The notes under the pieces were generated by a model, which was not told the origin of the DNA, ran no database searches, and saw nothing but the letters and a program-made list of their open reading frames with translations. The translations under genes were made by a program, and so were the position numbers. Positions 43,309-52,770 of a stretch of DNA of 64,000 bases are shown one piece after another. Positions within the stretch are counted from its first letter, which is position 1, and each line of letters opens with the position of its first letter. The stretch lies in contig CP099652.1 of the NCBI GenBank assembly GCA_024123955.1, positions 5,704,001 through 5,768,000 on the forward strand, given 5' to 3'. The DNA comes from Oxalobacteraceae bacterium OTU3CINTB1 (GTDB taxonomy: Bacteria; Pseudomonadota; Gammaproteobacteria; Burkholderiales; Burkholderiaceae_D).

Positions 43309-45210
43309 TTAGTTGTTCCATCCAATAAAAATCAATCCACCCTCCGCAGCCCCACCGGTTGGATTCCCCGGCGCGGCGCCAGCAAATCCTCCGACGCCGC
43401 CCCCAGGGCCTTGCGGTTGGCGAATGGTGTTTATCGAAAAGGATGCGGTCCCACCCATAGCGCCAAAACCAGTTGCCTGCCTCGCCGCATCGCTACCAAC
43501 GTGACCAGCTGTTGCTCCACCAAAATAACTTATCGCGGGGCTAGTGCTGCCGGCGTTCACACCCGCAGAGCCCGCACCAGTGGCATTAGCGAATGTCTGC
43601 GCGTAAGTCGCCAGCCCAGTAGCATCGCCGTCCGAGTTCACCCCGGCAGCGCCATTTACATTCGTGAGAGCGTCGCCACCGGGCCCACCTGCGCCTGCGC
43701 CGCCACCCCGCCCACCCTGAGCAGCATCACCACCTTTGCCGCCAAGGGCTGCGCCGCCCGATACTGTCGCTAACGTGCCTCCGGTAGTAATATCGCCGCC
43801 GTTGTAGCCAATCCCCTGGATACCAGGTGCGCCCCCGCCCGTGGCGTACAGTCCCGTCGCGTCATTGCCCGTGATGTTGCCTCCACGCCCGCCAGTGATA
43901 TTGATATCGCCACCACTGGCCGTGCCGCCCAGTCCGCCGAGCACCGGACCGACTGTGGCCGCGTTACCGCCGCCACCGCCGTTGCACGTCATGGTGGCGT
44001 AGCCTGGGACAACAAACGTCGTGACGCCTCCAGCGGTGCCATTGATCGGAGTGCCGGCATACGTGATCGTCGACGGGCCGCTGCCAGAGGTGAAGGCGTA
44101 AGGTGTTCCGGCCGTCAGTTGCCGGATGGCGATAGAGACGCCGCCCGCACCAGCTCCAGTTGCACAACTACCAAAACCGGTTCCGACAACACCGCCACCG
44201 CCCGGCGCGCCAATCTGGATGATGAGGTGAGGACCGGTAACCTTGGGGATGAAGTTTCCGGACGCGCGCATGACGCGCCAGTGGCGGAAGCCGGATGCGG
44301 CGATACCAGCCCCGCGCCGCACGTCGATTAGGAATTCCGTCGTTGTGCGCGCCGTGATGTCGATCTCGTCGCCGGGCAACAGCGTGACCGAACCGCCCTT
44401 TACCTTAAGGCTGGCGCCAGCCGTGATGGTCGGCGTGCCGGTGATGTGGTACGAGCGCTTGCTACCCGGCTGCGGTGCTGGGGCGAATGCGTTGATGGTT
44501 GCGCCGCCGGTCAGATCGCCGAAGTTGCCGCCCGTGGACCATGGATCGATCGTGGACGCACTGGCCAGGTCGGCGCCCTTCTTCAGATTGAGCGCGCTGG
44601 TCAGCGTGCCGCCGGCGGTGCCGCCGGTAGGGCCGTCCGGACCAGCAACCGAGATCGACCAGTCATTCGGAGTACCTGTCCCTTCAAAACTATCGATGGT
44701 CAGCGTCAGGTTGGGACCGACATAACTTTTCACGGCGCCGAACATTTTCACATTCAGCGCAGCGGCGACCATAGGGATGTTGGGGAGGAACTGCTTGCCG
44801 GCGCCGACGACGAAAACCTTGTCACCATTCCCGACCAACACGGAGCTCGTGCTGGTGGCTGTAATTGTCGTGCCCGCGTTCGAGGCGCTGACCGCCGCAG
44901 CTGCCGCGCTGTCCGCCGCGTTGGTGGCCTTGGTCGTGGCGATTGCCGCTTGCGCGGCGGCGACCGCAGCCTGGGCGGTCGCGGTGCCGGCGCTGGTGTT
45001 GGCTTGGGTAGCTTGGGTGCTGGCGGTGGTGGCGCTATCGTGCGCATCCACCGCATTCGTGTACACGTTTTGACCGAGGGCGGACAGTTGCTCACTAAAT
45101 GGCTGGAGTGCGCCAAGAAGATCATCGGCCTCGACGTCGAACGAGTCGACGCGATCAGTGCTCGGAGCCGGCGGAAGCACTGAAACTGCTGGAGGGACGT
45201 TTATGCTCAT
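43309..45210 (-). CDS. Tail fibre / receptor-binding protein with glycine-rich tip
   Basis: A 633-residue protein. Residues about 45-110 are Ala/Thr-rich repeats (TQATQANTSAGTATAQAAVAAAQAAIATTKA) likely forming a trimeric coiled shaft. The central part contains IDSFEGTGTPNDWSISVAGPDGPTGG. The last 270 residues are glycine-rich (GGGGNAATVGPVLGGLGG, GGKGGDAAQGGRGGGAG) and end in EGGLIFIGWN, the layout of glycine-rich tail tips in which polyglycine-II layers carry host-binding loops. Likely determines host recognition. Confidence 0.8.
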   Translation of the reverse strand: MSINVPPAVSVLPPAPSTDRVDSFDVEADDLLGALQPFSEQLSALGQNVYTNAVDAHDSATTASTQATQANTSAGTATAQAAVAAAQAAIATTKATNAADSAAAAAVSASNAGTTITATSTSSVLVGNGDKVFVVGAGKQFLPNIPMVAAALNVKMFGAVKSYVGPNLTLTIDSFEGTGTPNDWSISVAGPDGPTGGTAGGTLTSALNLKKGADLASASTIDPWSTGGNFGDLTGGATINAFAPAPQPGSKRSYHITGTPTITAGASLKVKGGSVTLLPGDEIDITARTTTEFLIDVRRGAGIAASGFRHWRVMRASGNFIPKVTGPHLIIQIGAPGGGGVVGTGFGSCATGAGAGGVSIAIRQLTAGTPYAFTSGSGPSTITYAGTPINGTAGGVTTFVVPGYATMTCNGGGGGNAATVGPVLGGLGGTASGGDINITGGRGGNITGNDATGLYATGGGAPGIQGIGYNGGDITTGGTLATVSGGAALGGKGGDAAQGGRGGGAGAGGPGGDALTNVNGAAGVNSDGDATGLATYAQTFANATGAGSAGVNAGSTSPAISYFGGATAGHVGSDAARQATGFGAMGGTASFSINTIRQPQGPGGGVGGFAGAAPGNPTGGAAEGGLIFIGWNN

Positions 45211-45212
45211 TG

Positions 45213-46271
45213 TTACACTTCCTCTAATTCAAGGGTGATGATGCCGTGCGTGGACGGCTCAAGGTCGAGGCTGAATTCCTTGTGGATGCCAAAAATAAAC
45301 GTGGGCTCGAAATTGTTCGATCGGAAGTCGTCCAGCGCCGACCAGACCGCTGGCACCCCGTTCAGCCGCTCGCGCACCTCCAACAAAGCACTGGTTAGGC
45401 TTTTGTCGAACACAACGCGCTCGTTCACCTTCGGCACCGAACGGCGCGGTTGCAGCGTGACGTTGCCGAATTTGTCGCGCTCGACGTTGGAGAAATTAAG
45501 GTGATCGGAGGTGATGGCCGCCAAGGTCTTGCCGAGGTAGACGGCATTGCCGACGATGATCCCGCCGACGGCACGCAGGCCATTCGTCTTGTGGACGGTG
45601 ACGGTGATCTCGGCATTTCGGTACGGCGGCAGGTTGAAGAACTGAATGGCCTTGCGGGTTTTGAACTGGCCGAAAAAATAGTCCCGCCAGCGAAACGACT
45701 TACGCAGGCTCAGCGCGACAGAAACGGCATACACTTCCCGCCCACCTGTCGTGACCGAGATAGAGACGCTGGATGCATCCAGGCCGATCACGGCGATGGA
45801 ATCGGTGCGCACGCCAGGCGCCAGCGTATAGACGATATCAACCGGCGCCACGGTCTGCGTGTTTCGCAGGTTGTCGAATGCCGCCATCTTGTTCGTCGGC
45901 CCGGCCGGCCGCCACGCCGTTCCCGTCGCCAGAGGCTGGCCAAGGTTTGCGCCCGCGATCATCGACTGGTAGACGAGGTGCGCAACCGGGTCGATTACGT
46001 AGTCGTCCAGCGAGTAGGAGTGCGTAGGATCGTAGACCGCGTACGTGGTGCCGATGTTCTGCCACCATGTGGGACTGCTTGACGGTGCGTGGCCGACATT
46101 TCCGGCTGCCAGCGACTTCCACACAGTGATCACGCCGCCAATGACTCCGGTGCTGCTGGTGGCCCCGGCGCTATAGGTGGTCCCGATGGCATGCGCCGCC
46201 GGCGCGACTTCGACAATTGAGCTTGATATCAGGACGGCGTCGGTGACGGCAAGCGGTGGAATGACTCTCAT
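45213..46271 (-). CDS. Tail protein, probably baseplate/tip component
   Basis: A 352-residue protein between tape measure and fibre. GTTYAVYDPTHSYSLDDYVIDPVAHLVYQSMI resembles carbohydrate-binding or chitin-binding-like modules in tail proteins; the rest (RKSFRWRDYFFGQFKTRKAIQFFNLPPYRNAEITV) is beta-rich. The start overlaps the tape-measure stop as ATGA. Role inferred from position. Confidence 0.7.
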   Translation of the reverse strand: MRVIPPLAVTDAVLISSSIVEVAPAAHAIGTTYSAGATSSTGVIGGVITVWKSLAAGNVGHAPSSSPTWWQNIGTTYAVYDPTHSYSLDDYVIDPVAHLVYQSMIAGANLGQPLATGTAWRPAGPTNKMAAFDNLRNTQTVAPVDIVYTLAPGVRTDSIAVIGLDASSVSISVTTGGREVYAVSVALSLRKSFRWRDYFFGQFKTRKAIQFFNLPPYRNAEITVTVHKTNGLRAVGGIIVGNAVYLGKTLAAITSDHLNFSNVERDKFGNVTLQPRRSVPKVNERVVFDKSLTSALLEVRERLNGVPAVWSALDDFRSNNFEPTFIFGIHKEFSLDLEPSTHGIITLELEEV

Positions 46272-49200
46272 GCAAATTCCCTTGTGACGATGTAGTCCTT
46301 GCCTTGCGTTACGCGCGTGAGCGTCTTGGATGATGCTTCCGAGCTATTAGCCGTCCGGTCGGCTGGACCTTGCAGCTTCTCGACCGCTGCGCGCAGACGG
46401 ATCACTTCCGCCAGCAGCGCAGCATTGCTCTCGCGCGGTGCCGACAGTCGCGCCATTAGTTCGCGGTTGTCGGCAGCCGGGATAATCGCTTCGCCCTCGT
46501 GGATGTAGGCCGGCATGTCGCGCGGAACATAGTTCGTGCCGACCGCGAACGGATGCAGCTTCTTGTATTCGTCGCTAGCCATGATGGCCTTCTGGATATC
46601 CTCCAGCGTCGACGTACCGCTGCTAAGTGCCCCGGTCCAGAATTGAAGCCCGCTGGCTGCCGGTGCGCGACCGAGCAGGTTTTGGAACATGGCAGTGATA
46701 GCGCCACTGCCGTTAGTTGGGTTTGCCTGAGCCGCCTTGACCGCTGCCGCTACCGCCGCCAACGCCGCAGGGACCGAATCGACACCTACCTTGATGCCAT
46801 TGAGCAGGTCGACCTTTTGCTGGTCCGCCGCTACAAGTTGATCCAGGCGGGCGATTTCGTTCTCGTAGGTCTGTTGAAGGATGTCCTTTTGCTTCTGGGC
46901 CAGCGCAAGCGCCTTTTGCTCATTCGTCAATTGGGCTTCCGTCAGCTCGGCGAGCCCGGAGACGTCATTGGCCGTCCGATACAGGTCGCGCTGATAGTCT
47001 TGGTACGACGCAAATTGCGACGACGAATCTTTGCCGATTACGCTCAGAGCCGACTTCAGGTCCTCGGCCTTTGGCAGCGCGCCGCCGGCTTTCGCGATCG
47101 CCAGCGCCGCCGAGATCTGCGCTTGCGCCTGAGCGCGGCTTTCCGCCTCCTGACCGGGAACCGTCATGCCATCGAGCGCGCTTTGAAGCGACCCAGATAA
47201 CGAGGTCAGGTCGCTGATCGACAGGCCAACCCGGTCAATCTGCGCCTGCAAGATGTTGCCTTGCGCCTTGGTGGCCGCTTCCAGCTTCGACTTTTCAGAA
47301 TTGACCGACGCTGTGAGGGAACTGAAGGCCACGTCCACGGCCGTGCGCAGGGACTGAGCCGCCTGCTTGGCCGCTTCGATTGCCGCCACCTCCGCCTGCA
47401 GCGCTTCGCGGCGCTCGTACAGCTTCAGGGTGGACGCATCCAGCCCGGCTACGTCAGCCGCGCGCGCTTGCGCCGATGTCATCAGCGACCGCTCAAGGGA
47501 CTTGATGTCGCTTTCGTAGCTGCTGTTGAGCTCCGCTAACTTCGCCGCAGCTTGCTTCGCTGATCCCGCCAATGAGTCGGTGTAGTCGGTCATCTGCTTG
47601 AACTGCGGCGCCAGCGCGAGCAGCGCGGCGTACTGCGCCGCTCCAGCCTCGGTCGCCAGCTTCCCGCTGCTGGCGAGGTCCAGCACCGCCGCCTTGAACT
47701 CGGCCGTGGTGTCGACTCCCGCCAGCCCCAAGGCCTTCAGCTGATCGCCGATGTTCTCGATGATCGGCTTCATCTGCTCTTCCGGCGACAGGAAGTTCTG
47801 CGCGAAGAACGCTGTGCCGCTGGCCAGCTGATCAAGGCCGCCGGCGGCGGCAATCAGGCGCTCGCGGGCCGCGATTGAGGCAACACCCACGGCGCCGAAC
47901 GCTTGCATCGACGTCCGGCCGATGGTCAGCAAAACCGAATCCACCGCCTTGTAGTCGCCGGCGAGGCGCTGCAGGGTCGCACTGGCGGCTTCGCCATCGG
48001 CAGCGAAACTGCTCAAGCTGGGGACCAGTTCCTTTGCAATGGTGTCCGCCACGCCGGAGAAGAACGTTGCGATAGCCGCCTTGTTGGCCTCAACGTCCTT
48101 GGTTAACGTGACGTCGAGTTTTTGCGTGCGACCGGCCAGGCTGGTGATATCTGCGCCGAGCGTCTTGGCAAAGTCGCCGCTGACGGCTTTCAACTGCTTG
48201 TAGGTGTCGGAGAAAATCGTGCTGACGCCTGCGTCGACCGGAGAGGTATCGGTACCAGATTTATTGCTGCGGAACCACCCACCTTTTTGCGTCCAATTCG
48301 CATAGTCCTCACCGGTGAAGCCATCCGCTGTCAGCGTTCCGCGCACGCCCTGGGTCGATATTTTCTTATCGCCCATTCCGAATGCGCGGTTCACAGCCCC
48401 GCCGATCAGGCCGCCGACGAGGGCGCCGATGGCGGTCCCGATCACCGGCACGATACTGCCGACCACCGCGCCAACAGCTGTGCCTGTGTTCACTGCACTG
48501 TTGCCCGATCCCCCAAATGCGGAATAGCCGCCTGACACCAGCCGCCCGCCGTATACCCCGCCGGCGATCCCGGCAAGCGCGCCAGCGGCAGCGCCGGCAC
48601 CGCTCGCTAGGCCCGAAACCGGCATGCCCGAACCGGCGGCCGAGTAGAATCCAGTATAGGTGCCCAGCATGTTGAGCCCGGTCTGCACCGCTTCGGCCGT
48701 GGTAGCGGAAAGGCCCGAAAACCCGGTCGTGATCGCGTCGTAGATGCCCTTCCCTGTTTGCAGGAGGCTCGTTGCCTGCCCGGCAGCTCCAGCGGAGCCA
48801 GCGCCAGACGGGCCGGCAAGGTTTGCGATGCCCGAAAAACCGCTGACCTGCGCTCCGATGTTGAAGATCCACTTCTTGATCGTCATCTGGTACAGCAGGT
48901 CCAACAGCCCGTTTTTCAGCGTGTCGCGAAGGCGATCGAATGCGGATTTGCCACTGTCGAAGATCGAAATGAAGGTGTCGTGCGCGGTCTGCTCGATCGA
49001 CTCCCACACTTTTTTCTGCTGGTCCACCTGAGCAGTCTTGAGGATCGATTCACGCTGCGCGTCGCCGATGCCGCGAATGGCCGCAGCGCTCCGACGCAGC
49101 GCCACGGCCTCGGTCTCGCGGCCGACGATGGTGTCGAGAATTCCGGCTTCCACCTCCTTGCGGGTGGCGACCTCCTCCACCAGGGCGCGATTAAAGTCGG

Positions 49201-51946
49201 CGACACGATCCTTGCTCAGACCGATCAGGGCGTTCGCGTCACGCTGGGCGACCAGTTGGGCATCCAAAGCCTCAGCCTCGTCGCCGCGCTTCTGCGCGAG
49301 ATCGGCCAGGTTCGCGGCGGACTGGCGCGTATCCTTTACCTCGATCTCGAATATTTCATTCTTTAGCTGCGCCTGCCGAGTCAGCGCCTTCTCGTCGATG
49401 AGCGCGATCTGCGCGCGCAGGGCGGCCTGCTCCTTCAGGCTATTCGGCTTGCCGGCCGTAAGGGTCAGCTCCTGCTGTAGGCGCGACTTCTCCCGCGCAA
49501 GGGCGGCCTGGTCGAGCTCCTCCACCTTCGTCGCATAGTCGATCTCCGCCGACAGGCTGGTGGCGAGGCCGGCCGAGCGCGCGGACGCCACGTTCATGGC
49601 GGTTCGCTTCGCCCGCTCCTCTTCGACCTCGCCGCGCGATTTGATCTTCTCGATCTGCTGGTCGATCGTCAGGTTGTAGACATCGGCGTATTTTTTACGG
49701 ATGGCGGCAAGACGATCCTCAATCAGTTTCGGATCAACCTTGGCTTCTGCACCCTGCTCGGTCGCGCGCTTCAGCTCGTTCTTCAGCTGCATTTCGCGAG
49801 TGAGATACTTCTCGTTGTCGGCCGCCCAGACAACGCCGGCCTCGCGTAGTTTGTTGGACTCGCGTTCCTTCTCGGCCTTTTCTCCCTCCAGTTTGATCTG
49901 GTTGCGCAGGCTCGCCTCAAGCTTCAAGTCTTCGGCGACTTGTAGGCTCGCCTCCCCACGACCGCTAAAGCGATCATATTGCTGCGCAAACAGCACCGAG
50001 CCCACGTCTTTGCCTGGCGCCTTCGGTGCGGGTTTAGATGCCTTCGCGATCCGCGCCTGCACTGCGGCGAGCTTGTCCTCAAGCGTTTCAGGGCGGCCGG
50101 AGTTGAGCATTGCATCCCAAGCGCCCTTGGCCTCATCCTTGACCTTGATCCACGCCTTGCTCAAGCCACTGAGGTTCGCCTCCACCTTCGCCGATACGGT
50201 CGATGCGCCTTGTGCATAAGCAGTCTGCGCAATCGTTGCCGCCTCGATGGTGCGCCCTTGCAGCTCCAACGCCTTCACCTGGTTGTACACCTCGGCCGTG
50301 AGGAAATGGTATTGCTCGTTCAATTTGAGTAGCGTCGCGGCAGGTGCTTTGCCCAGCTCGGCGAATTCACCAGCCGTGTCCTCTACGCTTTTGCCGAGCG
50401 CGCGCTGCGCCTGGATTGCGACCAGGCTGAACTTTTGTAGGTTCTCCGCGGCGACCTTGCCGGTGCCCACGATAGCGACGAGCGACTCGGCGGCAGCGCC
50501 TTGGGTGCCGACGGTTTGGCTGATGGCGCGGGCCATGTTGCTGAGCTGGTTTGCGGTCGTTCCAGCCACGTTGCCACTGGTGGCAATCGCCTTACCATAG
50601 GCGATTGATTCATTAGCGCCCTGAACGTATGCGACCGTGAGCACCGCGACTGCTGCCGCGACGATCGTCACGGGTGAGACGAGGCCGAGCACGTACCCGC
50701 CCAAGGCCTTCGCGGCGTTGCCGGCACCGCCGAACATGTCTTTCAGCTGGCCGCCCTGCTGCAGCAGGACGGTCAGAACCGGCTGGCCTCCTTGGATGCT
50801 GGTGACGATGTCGGTGAACTGCGCCGGCACGCCACGCAGCGCGGCGGCGGTGGCGGCGGCGGACATGCCCGTGCGGTTCAAGCCCTGCTCTTGGGCACGC
50901 AGCTGGGCGATCATCGGTGCGGCCTGCGCGGCGACGCCCATTTGAGCGGCCTGCAACTCCAGCAACTCGACGCGGGTCTTCCCAATGGCGGCGGCCTGCT
51001 GCTGCAAACCGGTGATGAAGTTGTCGCGCCCGGTTTGCGCCTGAGCGGCCTGCTGCTGCGCGAGCGCGGATGCGCGTGCGGCGGCGGCGACGGCATCCTC
51101 CGCCGCCTTCAGGCGCGTCAATTCTTGGATCAGCGGCTCGGCGGCACCGGCGGCGCCGGCCTGGGCAGCACGGTAGCGCATGATCTCGTCGGCCGTCTTG
51201 CCATACAGCGCGACCTGCTCGCGCAGGCCGGCCACGTACGCGTCACTCTTCGCCTGCGTCTGCACGGCCTGCTGCTGGGCCTGGGCGGCCGCACGCGCAG
51301 CAGTGGCCACCGACTCTTCGGCAGCCCGCAACCGGCCGAGCTCTTGAATCAGCGGTTCAGCGGCGCCGGCGGCGCCAGCCTGGGCAGCACGGTACCGGGT
51401 GACCTCATCCGCACTTTTTCCGTAGAGGGCAACCTGCTCCCGCAGAGCGGCGATAAAATCGTCCTGCCTCGCTTGGGCCTGTGCCACCTCGCGGGCGGCG
51501 GCGGCTTGTACGCGCGCGGCCTCGGCGGCAGCTTGCGCTGCGGCCTGCTGTGCGGCAGACGTGGCCGCAGCACTGGCAGCGGCGCGCGCCTGGGCGGCTT
51601 CGAGCTCGCGCAACTGGGTGAGGAGCGGTGTCAGGGTGGCGAGATTGGCGCCGCGACGACCGGCCAAGTCCTCGAAGAACTCGCTGGCGGCCTTCTTGCC
51701 CGCGCCGAATCCGGCGACGGCGCGCTGCAGCTGTTGGGTGATGTTGCGGGTGGCCGCGTCCATGCCACTGGCGGCGCGCGTGGCGCCTTCCGCGATGCCA
51801 TCCAGGGACCGACGACCTTGCGAGCCGAGGTTCTGAAGGTTACGACCGGTGCGGTCAACCCGCGCGTCGACGTTGTCCAGCCCGGAATCGACACGGGTCG
51901 AATCTACGCCCAGTTCGATTGTTGCGCCGCCGACGGTATTTGACAT
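46268..51946 (-). CDS. Tape measure protein
   Basis: An 1892-residue protein, the largest in the window, setting tail length. It starts MSNTVGGATIELGVDS at ATG 51946 after TTGGAACCCC; the open frame to 52138 is not used. Long Ala/Gln coiled coils follow, with about three copies of a 73-residue repeat (REQVALYGKSADEVTRYRAAQ type) encoded near 50,890-51,470, a hydrophobic Gly/Ala region (AGAAAGALAGIAGGVYGGRL, IVPVIGTAIGALVGGLIGGA), and a late DUF4214-like module (MFQNLLGRAPAASGLQFW). The end has GTNYVPRDMPAYIHEGEAIIP, typical of tape-measure C-termini. Confidence 0.93.
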   Translation of the reverse strand: MSNTVGGATIELGVDSTRVDSGLDNVDARVDRTGRNLQNLGSQGRRSLDGIAEGATRAASGMDAATRNITQQLQRAVAGFGAGKKAASEFFEDLAGRRGANLATLTPLLTQLRELEAAQARAAASAAATSAAQQAAAQAAAEAARVQAAAAREVAQAQARQDDFIAALREQVALYGKSADEVTRYRAAQAGAAGAAEPLIQELGRLRAAEESVATAARAAAQAQQQAVQTQAKSDAYVAGLREQVALYGKTADEIMRYRAAQAGAAGAAEPLIQELTRLKAAEDAVAAAARASALAQQQAAQAQTGRDNFITGLQQQAAAIGKTRVELLELQAAQMGVAAQAAPMIAQLRAQEQGLNRTGMSAAATAAALRGVPAQFTDIVTSIQGGQPVLTVLLQQGGQLKDMFGGAGNAAKALGGYVLGLVSPVTIVAAAVAVLTVAYVQGANESIAYGKAIATSGNVAGTTANQLSNMARAISQTVGTQGAAAESLVAIVGTGKVAAENLQKFSLVAIQAQRALGKSVEDTAGEFAELGKAPAATLLKLNEQYHFLTAEVYNQVKALELQGRTIEAATIAQTAYAQGASTVSAKVEANLSGLSKAWIKVKDEAKGAWDAMLNSGRPETLEDKLAAVQARIAKASKPAPKAPGKDVGSVLFAQQYDRFSGRGEASLQVAEDLKLEASLRNQIKLEGEKAEKERESNKLREAGVVWAADNEKYLTREMQLKNELKRATEQGAEAKVDPKLIEDRLAAIRKKYADVYNLTIDQQIEKIKSRGEVEEERAKRTAMNVASARSAGLATSLSAEIDYATKVEELDQAALAREKSRLQQELTLTAGKPNSLKEQAALRAQIALIDEKALTRQAQLKNEIFEIEVKDTRQSAANLADLAQKRGDEAEALDAQLVAQRDANALIGLSKDRVADFNRALVEEVATRKEVEAGILDTIVGRETEAVALRRSAAAIRGIGDAQRESILKTAQVDQQKKVWESIEQTAHDTFISIFDSGKSAFDRLRDTLKNGLLDLLYQMTIKKWIFNIGAQVSGFSGIANLAGPSGAGSAGAAGQATSLLQTGKGIYDAITTGFSGLSATTAEAVQTGLNMLGTYTGFYSAAGSGMPVSGLASGAGAAAGALAGIAGGVYGGRLVSGGYSAFGGSGNSAVNTGTAVGAVVGSIVPVIGTAIGALVGGLIGGAVNRAFGMGDKKISTQGVRGTLTADGFTGEDYANWTQKGGWFRSNKSGTDTSPVDAGVSTIFSDTYKQLKAVSGDFAKTLGADITSLAGRTQKLDVTLTKDVEANKAAIATFFSGVADTIAKELVPSLSSFAADGEAASATLQRLAGDYKAVDSVLLTIGRTSMQAFGAVGVASIAARERLIAAAGGLDQLASGTAFFAQNFLSPEEQMKPIIENIGDQLKALGLAGVDTTAEFKAAVLDLASSGKLATEAGAAQYAALLALAPQFKQMTDYTDSLAGSAKQAAAKLAELNSSYESDIKSLERSLMTSAQARAADVAGLDASTLKLYERREALQAEVAAIEAAKQAAQSLRTAVDVAFSSLTASVNSEKSKLEAATKAQGNILQAQIDRVGLSISDLTSLSGSLQSALDGMTVPGQEAESRAQAQAQISAALAIAKAGGALPKAEDLKSALSVIGKDSSSQFASYQDYQRDLYRTANDVSGLAELTEAQLTNEQKALALAQKQKDILQQTYENEIARLDQLVAADQQKVDLLNGIKVGVDSVPAALAAVAAAVKAAQANPTNGSGAITAMFQNLLGRAPAASGLQFWTGALSSGTSTLEDIQKAIMASDEYKKLHPFAVGTNYVPRDMPAYIHEGEAIIPAADNRELMARLSAPRESNAALLAEVIRLRAAVEKLQGPADRTANSSEASSKTLTRVTQGKDYIVTREFA

Positions 51947-51957
51947 GGGGTTCCAAT

Positions 51958-51980
51958 AAAAAAAGCCGCTCGAGGCGGCT
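51958..51980 (-). terminator. Terminator-like hairpin before the tape measure gene
   Basis: AGCCGC-CTCGA-GCGGCT on the minus strand followed by seven T, ending 12 bases before the tape-measure ATG and 2 bases after the end of the chaperone extension. It may lower read-through or act as a 5' hairpin. Confidence 0.8.
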
Positions 51981-51981
51981 G

Positions 51982-52272
51982 TTACTTCTTGCGCATTTCC
52001 TGCAGCGCGGCGATTTCCATCGTGCGCAGATCGGCCTCCATCTGCTCGTACTCGTCCGGCACCAAGCCCATGCGGTCCATCTTGTGTAGGGCGAAGTGGT
52101 AGTCCAGTCCAGTAGGGCCATTCATGCCGACGCGCCATTGCGTGTCCATCTTGGCGAACAGACGATGCACCACTTCGTTGTCGGGATATATCTCGACCGG
52201 GTCGCTCACAAAGTCCTCCGGGGCGAATCCCGACTCCTCCATTTCTTGCTGAGTCGGGATTCGCTCGTACAT
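51982..52272 (-). CDS. Tail assembly chaperone extension (T part, DUF1799), read by -1 frameshift
   Basis: The frame MYERIPTQQEMEESGFAPEDF...KMDRMGLVPDEYEQMEADLRTMEIAALQEMRKK has 96 residues from its own ATG and no good ribosome site. It is in the -1 frame of the upstream chaperone gene, and slipping at A_AAA_AAC (52293-52299) joins VKK to LIALARSMYERIP without a stop. The fused product would be about 231 residues. Lambda-like phages need both short (G) and extended (GT) forms to load tail tube subunits on the tape measure. Confidence 0.85.
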   Translation of the reverse strand: MYERIPTQQEMEESGFAPEDFVSDPVEIYPDNEVVHRLFAKMDTQWRVGMNGPTGLDYHFALHKMDRMGLVPDEYEQMEADLRTMEIAALQEMRKK

Positions 52273-52289
52273 GGACCGTGCAAGCGCGA

Positions 52290-52676
52290 TCAGTTTTTTA
52301 CGCGCGCCTCGCCCACCGATTGGCGATAGGTCAGTGCTATGGCGGCGAGCGCGCCGGGATATTCGTCCTCCAGCTGCAACAGCGCCGGCTCGCCGAACCT
52401 GTCGTCCAGATCCCAGCCTTCGGCGATTTTCAGCACGAATTCGGTATTCGACTTGTCCTGCTCCATGAAGTAGTCAGCGACGGTCTTTTGCGGCGCGCCG
52501 GCGGCTGGCGCTGCGGCCGGCTCTTCCGATTTCGGATCGAAGAGCGCAGCGAATTCCGAGCGCGTGCGGTAGATGAACTTGACCTCGATATCTGCGATCG
52601 AGCCGTCCAGCAGAACGATGCCCACAGCTTTTTCGAAGGTTTTTGGTTTGTTGCCCAGCGTGACTTTGTTTGCCAT
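52290..52676 (-). CDS. Tail assembly chaperone (G part)
   Basis: A 128-residue protein: KVTLGNKPKTFEKAVGIVLLDGSIADIEVKFIYRTRSEFAAL, an Ala/Pro linker, then YFMEQDKSNTEFVLKIAEGWDLDD and EDEYPGALAAIALTYRQSVGEARVKN. It lies between tail tube and tape measure, the universal place for this chaperone, and ends in a slippery heptamer immediately before TGA. Confidence 0.88.
   Translation of the reverse strand: MANKVTLGNKPKTFEKAVGIVLLDGSIADIEVKFIYRTRSEFAALFDPKSEEPAAAPAAGAPQKTVADYFMEQDKSNTEFVLKIAEGWDLDDRFGEPALLQLEDEYPGALAAIALTYRQSVGEARVKN
52293..52299 (-). promoter_or_regulatory. Programmed -1 ribosomal frameshift heptamer A_AAA_AAC
   Basis: In the zero frame of the chaperone gene the codons are GTA AAA AAC TGA, so the heptamer A_AAA_AAC is correctly phased directly before the stop. 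After a -1 slip translation continues as CTG ATC GCG into the DUF1799 frame. No long stable stem is obvious just downstream, so the stop context and heptamer may be the main stimulators. Confidence 0.85.
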
Positions 52677-52695
52677 TTTTTGCTTTCAGTGGAAT

Positions 52696-52752
52696 AAAAA
52701 AACCCGCAAGGTGCGACCAGGCGGGCGTAAAAAAGCCTGCGGATGAAGGCCT
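52696..52752 (-). terminator. Two tandem terminator-like hairpins before the chaperone gene
   Basis: Read leftward, GCCT-8-AGGC with six T (52729-52750) is followed by CCCGC-13-GCGGG with seven T (52696-52725). They fill the gap between tail-tube stop and chaperone start; the second ends 20 bases before the chaperone ATG. Each stem is short, so partial termination is likely, letting tail tube be made in excess. Confidence 0.65.
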
Positions 52753-52770
52753 TGGAGACGCGGGAAATGC

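Noticed and set aside
42453..43321. Long minus-strand frame running through holin and upstream gene
   Set aside because: Only the last 75 codons (from ATG 42682) make a holin-like protein; the upstream part is an alternative-frame reading of the XhlA-like gene.
51947..52138. Longer start for the tape measure gene
   Set aside because: The extension is an out-of-frame reading of the chaperone extension and crosses a terminator hairpin; the family-like start is ATG 51946.
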